A DNA stretch of 64,000 bases, taken from the NCBI GenBank assembly GCA_047967505.1, contig CM106541.1. One strand, 5' to 3'. The notes under the pieces were generated by a model that saw only the letters and a list, made by a program, of their open reading frames with translations, ran no database searches and had not been told where the DNA came from. The translations under genes were made by a program, and so were the position numbers. This stretch comes from Dipteris shenzhenensis. Taxonomy: Eukaryota > Polypodiophyta > Polypodiopsida > Gleicheniales. Numbering within the stretch: the first letter of the stretch is position 1; the number at the start of each line of letters is the position of its first letter. Shown piece after piece: positions 32,179 to 41,516 of the stretch.

Positions 32179-35100
32179 ATGGAGCAATCAGCTGATGTGA
32201 TGGCTATGCTAGATGACTCTGAGATCAGAGAATGGGTTTCTGATGTCACTTTGAATTTCAAAGGAAAGGAATATAGCCCCAATGGCTTTGGTAGGTGGAC
32301 TCGATATCACATGGGTAGAAGAGCTTGGTTTCTTCATCAAAAGGAAAAGAGACTCTTTCTACTTATGTCAAAAAGGGAGTTCAATGGTGTTGAAGATCCA
32401 TGGGATGCTACTTTCTTCAAAAAAGATATGACTTCAAGCCTTGTAGTAGGCATAATAATTCAGCGAAAAGACACCTTTGTGGATATTTTAACAAAGAGTT
32501 CAGATACTGAAGTTGGTGGTATGCATTTTATTGTGTCAAGGAGAGACGCAAAGACCTTTGTGATGCCTCCTCCTCAACCATCAAAGTTTCCAGAGCTGCA
32601 AAGGGCATTGGAGACTCTTTCATATACTTGGGAGCAATTTCCTAGTGTGGTGGCAAAAAGGATGCATGCAAAGATAATGTTTGAATACTTTCAGGATGCA
32701 GAATATGCTCTCCATATGCAAGAATCATCACATGAAGGAGATCAAAAAGCTCAGACTTCAATGCAGGGACAAGAAGAACAGGCACACTGTCACAAACCTG
32801 TAGAACATGAGTGCAAACTTCTAGAGCCAGAAATGGTGGATGTAACTAAGGATGATGAAAAACAAGCCTTGAGTGCACGGGAATTAGCAAAAATTGAAGA
32901 AGATCAAGGTCGATCCACTGCAGTTATGCTAGAAGCTCTTGCTAGCAAACCACGACGTGAAATGCAAAAGGCTAGTACTGCAAGAGCCACGGTTCCAAGC
33001 AGTAAGAAAAGACATCGTCCCACTGTAGAGAAAGATAATGTGGATGAAAAACGGTCAAAAAAAGAGAAAGATGAAGAAGACTCAGAATCCGAGGCTGAAG
33101 ATGATCAAGATGAACTCACATCAATTAAAAATCTTAATCTGCGTCTTAATGAAGCAGTTACAGATGATGATGTGGGATATATCTGGGGTTAAAGGACGTG
33201 GTTTGTGAATGCCAAAGATGTGGAAGCTGCAGCTCTGTTTACTAATAGCCGAAGCCTTGATATATCCTATGCAATGCAAATATACGAGGCTTTGAGAGAT
33301 GGTAAGAAACCTGTGGCAAGTAATGTGGTCTTGTGCCCAATAATGTTTTGTCCAACCAAAAATAGTTTTCTGGATCAAATAACATTTACAGGGCCTACAC
33401 ATTTCGAGGAGATCTTCAGTCAATTCTTTAAAAACACTCTAAAAAATATTCCACATGAACAAGGCGAAGAGGCACAAGGAGAGAATATGCTAAAGGAAGT
33501 CAAGAAGGAATTTCTCCTTCATTGCAGATTCCAGCCCATTGATGGTCAACATTGGGCTTATGCTTGTAATCAGATTGCAAGGGAAGCAAAGGAGGGCAAA
33601 AGACTCACTCCAGAACAATTTGTAAAGATAAGCTCATTCCATTATTATCCTGCAACGATCTGTATATTCAAGCATGAGATTAAGTATTTGATTGAGTCCG
33701 AAAGACTTAATCATTATGTCCATGGAAAGCGTAAGATATCCTCAACATCAAAGGTCTTACAGAAGGCAAGGGTGATATGGACAACATTTGGTTCCCCAAA
33801 TCCTGATTTGAAGCGAAAGGTCACAAAAGCAGATGCCGACACACTCACAAACTTTTATACTTCTTTGAGTGCAGTTGTGCCTAGGGGAACCCAAGAGCGG
33901 GAAGAAAGTATGACAAACCTCAAGGTGGTGAGGGACAGATATGCCGACTATACTTCTATCATATTTCGTCCTGTTGAAGTGTTCAATGAGATGCTTAAAA
34001 CGTGCATTGCTTGTGAGCGTGGACAGTTGACCTATGAAGCTCCTTTGTTTATCTCCGGCAAGTCAAAGGTAATGGATAAGAAGGAGTTGACGGCAAGGAT
34101 GTGGAGGCCTATAAAGTACTTACCTGATAAGTATGCATCCATGGCAGCACAAAAAATTTTAAAGAAAGAATGGTTTTTTGGAAAAAAAGACAAAGACCAC
34201 TGCATGGAAGAATGCATCAATGTACAGGTGAGGTGTGATGCAGTGCATAGTGCCATCAAGTATTTGCTGTCAGAGAAACAAATTCCACTTACTCATTGTA
34301 ACATTGACTATAATGTGGTGAAGCATATAGCTTCTTTGTCAACACCCAAGGTAAAGCTATGGGCAAACAGGTGGATTAAAAAGGATGAAGATGGGTCAGA
34401 AATAGTAACCTCTTATATGAGAAAAGAGATCCCACGACAGGTGGTTGCATATGTGGAAAGATTTAATCAGCGAGATAAGAATGCCGACAGATATGCACCA
34501 AAGCTTTCAATTCAATGTAGAGGTTACGGCAGAGTCTGGAAAGCTTGTCAACTTCAGGGGAGTCTCAGAAGATGACTTCTTTAAGAATGAGTCAGCATGG
34601 GATAAGCCACAACTATTCTTTATCAATGAAGTTTCTAGCGATGATATCCATAACTTCATTGATAGAATAGTATATACCACCATTAGCAAAGTGGCGATTT
34701 GTAACATTGTCATATTTGTTGATAAAAAAGACAAAGAAGCCATGCAGGTTACTCTAGAGCGAGCATATTCATCAGATTTGAAGATCTATTGTGGTGTTTA
34801 TGCAGCAAAGAGAGGCAAGAGAGAATGTGGCATAGCGATTCAAACTCTTGAATCATTCTTTCTGTGTATGCGGAGTCCCAACCCTGATCACTCTCTTTAC
34901 AAAAGAACATAAGAGGGAATTCAAATAATTTGAGATTGATGCTAGAAGAGCAAGATATTCCCAGGTCCATACATTATCAAAAAAACAACTATGGAAGTCC
35001 TGCAAAAAGTGGGAGTCTCTTGCTTACCATGATGGAGAATTTGCTGCCGGCAGGTTGGGAGGTCACCTTGTGCAGGATGGGATATCTATTTGAGGATCTC

Positions 35101-35396
35101 CTAAGAAAAGGCAACTCCACCAATATTATTGAAAATAAGCATTTCATGGCCTATTTCCAGCTTCAAGCAGATCTAACCACAGGCTATGGAAAAGAGATAG
35201 ACCACAAGGACACCGATGACATGGATGATTACCTTGAAGATCATAATGTCCCAGTTGTTGATGATGAAAAGATGGACTTACATGACCCATTCACAGAGAG
35301 GTTGGTGGATGAAGACAAATATGATGATGCCCTCTTTGATAATTATGGCTCGCAGGGTTATGAAAAAAGGCCACTACGACAATACTTAGCGGTATG
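32179..35396 (+). pseudogene. N-terminal part of the Ulp1-bearing element gene, unknown domains
   Basis: The start ATG at 32179 (MEQSADVMAML) follows an acceptor at 32174. The same register stays open to 34575 except for TAA at 33190-33192. Residues 1-340 have no domain I recognise; residues ~230-335 are charged and carry NLS-like SSKKRHRP and KRSKKEKDEEDSESEAEDD. The section from 33193 on has GQHWAYACNQIAREAKEG, FIFRP-type aromatic patches and MDKKELTARMWRPIKYLPDKYAS, also unassigned. Near 34500-34530 the frame shifts to 34445-34912 (FQFNVEVTAESGKLVNFRG ... YCGVYAAKRGKREC). Near 34890-34912 it shifts again to the 34930-35396 frame, which ends acidic and runs into a donor, TTAGCG|GTATGA. An acceptor at 35483 joins it to the first Ulp1-like unit. 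A methyltransferase-like fold crossed my mind for the 34.9-35.2 kb part, but no motif supports it. Confidence 0.6.
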
Positions 35397-35483
35397 AACT
35401 CTCTATTTCTCAACTAAATATAATTTTTTAAATAAGATTTAAATTTAAAGATAATGAATCTAATCTCTCATATTTGTTTACAG

Positions 35484-36582
35484 GCAATAGAGGGAGAAGA
35501 AATGGATGAAGTCAATACGGAGGCACTCCCTTCTACTTCAACAATGCAACCACCTCTAAATTTGATTGAAAAATCAAATTTAGCTACATTAGATAAAATG
35601 GAGAGCTCATTTCAAGTTAAGATCGTTTTGAAATGAGAACCTCAGTATTTAAACTTTGGTAGAGAGGAGGTTTCAATCCTCTCCAATCCTTTAAAAGAGG
35701 TTAATGACAATGTTATCTTGGCCATTCTCAGGTAATGTTTATTTATTTATTGCTACTTCAATAAGCTAACATTTGTTTATTTATTCACAGTTCAGTTATA
35801 TATCAGTTTCCTAGTGCAGAATGCAAATCAATTCTATGAGCTAATGTTTGTTTATTTCTTGGTGCAGTGTAGTTATTTCTCAACTTCCTAGTACAGTGCA
35901 GCATCGTGTCTACATGCTCGATGCTCTCCTTTCTTCTATTCTTAGCTCTCCTCAAAAGACTATAGAAGATGTTTGTACCTGGTTAAGCCCTTTGAATTTG
36001 GATGGGGTGCGAGTCATCTTAATGCCTTATCATGAGGCGTAAGTATCAACTCTAACCTTATTTTTACTATTTCTTTGGCAAGTTTGTGTAAAACAATAAT
36101 CATTTTTATTCTGGTCGTGTAGCTCACATTGGAGTATGATCTTCTGGGACCTTGAACTCAACCATTTATGGTTTGTGAATTCAATAGAAGGCTATCATGC
36201 CAACTCCCCAAGGTAATTATTCTCTTAATATTTTTGATACTTTCTTATTTTGTATCTTATGATCATGACATATTAATATATTTCATATGTCATGCTGGAC
36301 AGTGCTGCTAGTATCTGCTGTCAGAACAACCACGGAGCAACAAGATCAAGTAGAATTCAAAAGACGTCTGCCAGTGGAGCAAAAAGATGGACACAGCTGT
36401 GGGTGGAGAGTCGCCTACAACTGCATGTTGTTTCTTAGAGAGATTTTTGATTTGGAGTTACCAGTCAAAATGGAATCATATACAGAAGCTGATCTGCTAG
36501 CATTTCGGGCTGAGAGTATTCAGCATCTAATTACTACCATTGGGAAACAACATGAAAATATGACTACATTGCAGCATGTATA
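35484..36582 (+). pseudogene. Ulp1/C48-like cysteine protease unit 1
   Basis: Four exons with GT-AG borders: A 35484-35731, B 35868-36038, C 36123-36212, D from 36303 to ~36577. Exon B reads HRVYMLDALLSSIL ... DGVRVILMPYHEA. Exon C holds HWSMIFWDLE (His at 36127-36129) and WFVNS (Asn at 36178-36180). Exon D has the active-site string EQKDGHSCGWRVAYNCM (Gln at 36380-36382, Cys at 36398-36400). This order, His-Trp, then D/N-Ser, then Q-xD-...-CGW, is that of Ulp1/SENP (C48) proteases, which remove SUMO-like tags. The usual Asp of the triad is Asn here. A TGA at 35634-35636 interrupts exon A. A donor-like CAT|GTATAA follows exon D, so it may splice onto unit 2. Confidence 0.75.
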
Positions 36583-36589
36583 AAACCTT

Positions 36590-37030
36590 ATCTTTATACT
36601 TGTATACTTGTTCCAGCCTTTAATTGGGATGTATAAATCTCATAACTTTTTTATATTTTCTTCCAAAAGGAGAAGAGAATGAGTTTAATGAAAGCATGCT
36701 ATCTTTATACTTTTATAATTATTTAAACCATTAATTTTATTTGGGATGTGTAAATCTCATAACTTGTCTAATGAAAGCATGCTATCTTTATTCTTCTATG
36801 ATTATTTAAACCATTATTTTTATTTGGGATGTGTAAATCTCATAACTTTTTAAATTTTTCATCCAAGAGAAGGAGAGACTCACTCTAATGAAAGCGTGTA
36901 TGAAACCTTTTTAAATTTTTGCTCCAAGCAGAGGAGAGACTTACACTAATGAAAGCATGTATGAAACCTTATCTGCTTGTTTAAGCCTTTATTTGGGATG
37001 TGTACATCGCATAACTTTTTTATATTTTTA
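36590..37030. repeat. Tandem repeat between protease units 1 and 2
   Basis: Three to four degenerate copies, ~100-120 bp each, of a segment with GGGATGTGTAAATCTCATAACTT and CTAATGAAAGCATGCTATC. If units 1 and 2 are spliced together this is intronic. Confidence 0.75.
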
Positions 37031-37036
37031 TGGCAG

Positions 37037-38026
37037 AAGGAGGATGTGGAGGACATAGCAAGTGAAGAAGAATACGATGTAGACTACTCCCTCAATAAGA
37101 TGAGTCATAAAAATATGAATCTATTGGAGCAGATTGGAAGTTCATTCACTGCTATGTTGTTAATTCGACAACAACCTCATTTTTTTGAATTTGGTGAAGA
37201 AGAGATTTCAATCCTCTTGAATCCTAAGAATGAGGTTAATGTCAAAGTCATTACAACCATCCTCAGGTTTGATGCATCCTTTTCCTTGGCTTTATACTTT
37301 GCTTATTTTGATTAAACCCAAGAAGCTAATACTTTTTTTTTTAATATAGTAATGTTATAGCAAATTTTCCACAAAATATACAAAGCGTTTCATATATGCT
37401 CGATCCTCGTATTTCGGAAGTGCTTAGCAACAAAGAAGAAACCATAGAGAATGTTTGCAAGTGGTTGAAGCACATTCCTATGAATGACGCACGAGTTATT
37501 TTTACAGCATATTATGAGAAGTAAGCATCAAACCCTACTTGTTTTTTCTATTGCATTGCTAGAATTGTCTCAAACACAGTAATTATTCTTTATTGATAAT
37601 GTAGCTCACATTGGAGTCTGGTAGTCGTGGACATCCTTGCGAAGAAGTGCTTCTTTGCAAACTCAATGACATCCGTCCATGGCAATGTGTTAGAGTAAGT
37701 ATAGACTACACTTGTTGTCACTTCTTGACATGTAGATTGATATGCAATGCACATATTCACTGTTGTTATATGTTTTGATATGCAGATCAGCTCGAAAATT
37801 AGTAGATGCTATCGACATAGTAATGCGGCAATGTGACTTGGCACAACAAATAGAGTATATAACATGTCAGGTATCACATCAAGATAATAGCCACATCTAT
37901 AATTGTGGATGGAGGGTGGGCTACAATTGCTTTTTGGTACTTGGTCAAATTTTTGAGATGCAAAATGACACCACACTATCAACATATACGGATATGCATC
38001 TCTATGCATTTATAACATGTACCATT
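37037..38026 (+). pseudogene. Ulp1/C48-like cysteine protease unit 2, diverged
   Basis: The exon layout repeats that of unit 1: A 37037-37266 (LLEQIGSSFTAMLLIRQQPH, FGEEEISILLNP), B 37350-37520 (SYMLDPRISEVLSN), C 37605-37694 (HWSLVVVDIL with His at 37609-37611; FFANS with Asn at 37660-37662), and D from 37786 (SHIYNCGWRVGYNC, Cys at 37904-37906). The active-site neighbourhood is the most altered of the three: DGHSCGW has become NSHIYNCGW and the substrate-side residues differ. Exon D reaches TGA at 38027-38029 and continues without an intron into exon A of unit 3, so the two units are physically fused. It may be a degenerate or non-catalytic copy. Confidence 0.7.
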
Positions 38027-38029
38027 TGA

Positions 38030-39393
38030 GCAATCATTGATTGCGAAATGAATGCCATCAAAGAGTCAAAGAGGATAGATGACCTCAACTCTACAAACAT
38101 GGCTTCATTAAAAGAATTGGGAAGCTCTTTTAATGTTAGGGTTATGATTCAACATAGACCTCAGTATCTTGAATTTGGGGGAGAAGAGATTTCAATTCTC
38201 TCTAGAGCTTCAAATGAGGTCAATAACAACGTTATGATGGCCATTCTCAGGTTTGATACAAACTTTTTCTCTACTTGATAATTCAATATTTTGATTTAAT
38301 CTAATAAGCTAATAAGCTAATATTCATTTATTTTGATTAAATCTAATAAGCTAATATTCATTTATTTGTTGGTGCAGTATAGTTATCTCACGATTTGGTA
38401 GAGTCGTACAAAATCGTGCGTATATGTTGGATTCCCTCCTTTCTCCTATACTTAGCGATAGCAGAAAGACAATAGTCGATGTTTGTAAATTATTACAGCC
38501 TTTACATTTACATGGCGTACGAGTCCTATTTATGGCATATCATGAGATGTAAGTATCATGGCAACCTTTATTTTCATCTTATACTGGCAACATTGTGTTA
38601 AATAATAATGGTTCTTAATTATTCGAGTAGGGAACATTGGAGTCTGGTGGTTTGGAACCTTGAAGACAACTATTGTTGGTTTGTTAACTCGATTGCAGGC
38701 TTTCATGGCTCAGTGCAAACGTAAGTATTCTATTAATCTGTTGTTACTTCTATATTATGTACCTTATGTGATAGATACACTAAGTTTTTTTAATATGTCA
38801 CGATGAGCAGGTCGATTGAGAAGTTGGTATCTGCTATCAGAGAAACAGGACAGTACAAAGACTCGGTAGACTTCCAAAAGCATTTAGTAGTAGAGCAGGA
38901 AGATGGGCATAGTTGTGGGTGGAGGGTTGCCTACAACTGCATGTTGATTTTCAAAGAAATTTTCTCACTTAAGCCACAGATCTCATCGGAAGACTCTTTG
39001 GAGCTCAAATATTCAGAGGAGGATATACAATTGTTTAGGGCTGAAATCATTCGAGACCTAATTGCTGCCATTAGAATACAACGTGCAACTGAAGCAATAC
39101 CAGAGCTTCCCTTTAAGGAAGAGGAGACTGAGTCTACTATGAAAGCACTGCATACTACAGAAGAAGTAGAGACCCAATGTACACCTACAGCACCACAGCC
39201 TCCACTGGAAGCATCAGAAGAGTTGCCACCGCCTCCGCTTGCATTTAAGGAAGAGGATACTGAGTCTACTCTGAAAGCACTACATACTACAAAAGAAGTA
39301 GAGACCGAGTGTACATCTACAGCACCACAGCCTCCATTGGAAGCATCCGAAGAGTTGCCAGAGTCTCCACTAGAAGCATCACAAGAGTTGTGA
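38030..39393 (+). CDS. Ulp1/C48-like cysteine protease unit 3 with repeat tail
   Basis: The best-preserved unit. Exon A ends at 38250 (LKELGSSFNVRVMIQHRPQYL, GGEEISILS). B 38378-38548 has NRAYMLDSLLSPIL. C 38631-38720 has HWSLVVWNLE (His at 38635-38637) and WFVNS (Asn at 38686-38688). D 38811-39393 has EQEDGHSCGWRVAYNCM (Cys at 38914-38916). I see no stop inside this unit. After the protease core comes a tail with two ~42-residue repeats, each holding FKEE.TESTxKALHTT.EVET followed by TAPQPPLEASEELP. The frame closes with TGA at 39391-39393. C48 enzymes cut SUMO-type isopeptides; substrate and activity here are unknown. Related proteases are carried by some plant Mutator-like elements. Confidence 0.75.
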
Positions 39394-39399
39394 TGCATG

Positions 39400-39800
39400 T
39401 ATGATGTTGTGTTTGTAGTTTTTGTTGATTATACACCAATTTGTGACTTATTACTTAAGTGGCATAATCATGATATTTATATAATTTCTTTATGCACACA
39501 ATTTTATGATATGAATGTGTGATGATGTGATTATTTGGAAATAAATCCTTGTGTGATGAGAATTCTGATATGAATATGTGATGATGTAATATTTGTAATA
39601 TATTTATTTCATGCACACAATTTTATGATATGAATGTGTGATGATGTGATTATTTCAAAATAAATCCTTGTGTGATGAGAATTTTGATATGAATATGTGA
39701 TGATGTAATATTTGTAATATATTTCTTCATGCACACAATTTTATGATATGAATGTGTGATGATGTGATTATTTGGAAATAAATCCTTGTGTGATGAGAAT
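39400..39800. repeat. ~127-bp tandem repeat, three copies
   Basis: GATATGAATGTGTGATGATG and AAATAAATCCTTGTGTGATG recur at about 39510, 39637 and 39745. The array directly follows the end of the protease gene and may be its 3' region. Confidence 0.88.
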
Positions 39801-39819
39801 TTTATTCAGTTGGACAGTC

Positions 39820-40510
39820 TCCACTCACTTAAAGTAGAGCATTCGCAATGCTTCTCTCACTTTATTCCAACCCTTATCCTTATCATCTCCACTCACTTAA
39901 AGTAGAGCATTCAATCTCCACTCGCTTTATTCCAACCCTTATCATAGTGAACACATCGTGCCACTCACTTTATTCCAACCCTTATCCTTATCGTAGTGAA
40001 CACATCGTGCCTTAGTGCACTTGTATTCTTCCATCCTAGTCCTTCCACAAACACTCTCTTATTTCTTACATCCTAGTCCTTCTGAGTAACTTGTATTATT
40101 CTATCCTAGTCCTTCCGCAAACACTCTCAGAGTCTTCTTTCATCCATCCTGATAACCAAGTATTCTTCTATCCTAGTTCTTCCACAAACACTCTCTTCTT
40201 TCATCCATCCTAGTGCTTCTCATTAACTTGTATTCTTCTTGTATTCTTCTATCCTAGTCCTTCCGCAAACACTCTCAGAGTCTTCTTTCATCCATCCTGA
40301 TAACCAAGTATTCTTCTATCCTAGTTCTTCCACAGACACTCTCTTCTTTCTTGCATCCTAGTGCTTCTCATTAACTTGTATTCTTCTTGTATTCTTCTAT
40401 CCTAGTCCTTCCGCAAACACTCTCAGAGTCTTCTTTCATCCATCTTGATAACCAAGTATTCTTCTATCCTAGTTCTTCCGCAGACACTCTCTTCTTTCTT
40501 GCATCGTAGT
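39820..40510. repeat. Pyrimidine-rich tandem repeats (TTCTTCTATCCTAGTCCTTCC)
   Basis: Repeats of ATTCTTCTATCCTAGTYCTT, CCRCARACACTCTC and GTCTTCTTTCATCCATCCTG with a ~130-bp longer period (40090-40470). A first set around AGAGCATTC and CACTCACTTTATTCCAACCC lies at 39820-39990. Noncoding. Confidence 0.85.
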
Positions 40511-40542
40511 CCATCTCCCTTTCTTTATCATCTCCCCACCCA

Positions 40543-40995
40543 TGGATGTCCTTGGCATTGTCGAAGACGTGGAGTTCGGAATTAACAATCTCAAAGAATG
40601 GATTGCTTGACCAAGGAGCACAGAGAGAGGCCAGAATTCGACAAGGTTCTCCTTTGACACACATGGAGAGAGAGGAATTTGCTGCACAAAGGCACGTAGA
40701 GAGGGAGGAGACTCTCAAGATAGCAGACAGTGAAAGACTTCTAAGACGTATGATAAAAGCACGACAAGATCTATTAGACTTCTTAAGTAACCTGCGTTAT
40801 CGCAGCTCTCGTCATGGGCGATTTGATGCGGATGCTGAGAGAACAACAAGAGCCTCTTAGAGAAATTATAAAGAAACAATTTGTGATTGCTTAAACTTCT
40901 TCTTCACATGTAATTATGTTGAGGATACAGCTGTGGAGGCAGTGAAGGATTGGGTTGTTGAGAAGATAAGAGAGACCAATGATGAGATCTTCTAG
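40543..40995 (+). pseudogene. Small helical protein gene, frameshifted, unknown
   Basis: Four consecutive helical segments lie in different frames on the plus strand: MDVLGIVEDVEFGINNLKEW from the ATG at 40543, then EREEFAAQRHVEREETLKIA and SERLLRRMIKARQDLLDFLS, then MGDLMRMLREQQEPLREIIK from 40815, and finally TAVEAVKDWVVEKIRETND ending at TAG at 40995. Uninterrupted they would form one charged, mostly alpha-helical protein of ~150 residues. Indels seem more likely than introns because no proper splice sites separate them. It lies between the protease gene and the right inverted terminus, so it could be a third gene of the proposed element. No family is recognised. Confidence 0.4.
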
Positions 40996-41013
40996 ACTTA
41001 GATAAGAGAGACT

Positions 41014-41225
41014 GTATTAAGGTGTTTTTTGACACCATATGGCTTTGTATTAAGGTGTTTTTTGACACCATATGGCTTTGTATTAAGGTGTTTTTTGACA
41101 CCATATGGCTTTGAGTAATATGATCTACTTCTTGTACAAATGTGATGTTAAGATGATGTTAAGAGAGACTATATTAAGGTGTTTTTTGACACCATATGGC
41201 TTTGAGTAATATGATCTACTTCTTT
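41014..41225. repeat. 33-bp tandem repeat with a hairpin core
   Basis: TTAAGGTGTTTTTTGACACC followed by ATATGGCTTTG occurs four times (three in tandem from ~41016, a fourth at ~41175). Each copy contains the inverted pair GGTGT/ACACC around a T-rich loop. Confidence 0.9.
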
Positions 41226-41489
41226 ACAAATGTGATGTGCTCTTTTTTGAAATGTACTTTAGTTTTCATAACATGTCATGCCATTTTTTCTAATTTGATT
41301 TTTTAAAATCTTACTTTTTTGTCTCTTTTAACAATGTGATGTACTCTATTTTTAACATCTCACGTCATTTTTTCTAATTTGATTTTTTTAAATCTTCATT
41401 TTTGACTCAATGTTTTGTTTTATAAGAGCCTCTTTTTTTGAAATGTTTTATCCAGAATTATCTCACAAAATGAATTTGGACAGTGCAAG

Positions 41490-41516
41490 AGTCCAAAATT
41501 AATGAAATAGGCGTGT
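41490..41516 (-). repeat. Right inverted terminus of proposed giant element
   Basis: AGTCCAAAATTAATGAAATA begins at 41490. The 22 bp at 41490-41511 are the exact reverse complement of 11842-11863. Satellite A resumes at once (GGCGTGTGAAGTTTCGTGCC). The flanking satellite phases on the two sides do not join cleanly and no direct target duplication is seen. Confidence 0.55.

Noticed and set aside
34930-35396. Methyltransferase assignment for this frame
   Set aside because: A vague resemblance only; no SAM-binding GxGxG or (D/N)PP(Y/F) motif is visible.
38931-39398. Minus-strand 155-codon frame
   Set aside because: Antisense of the Ulp1-like unit 3 tail repeats; Ser/Gly-rich shadow of the real plus-strand frame.
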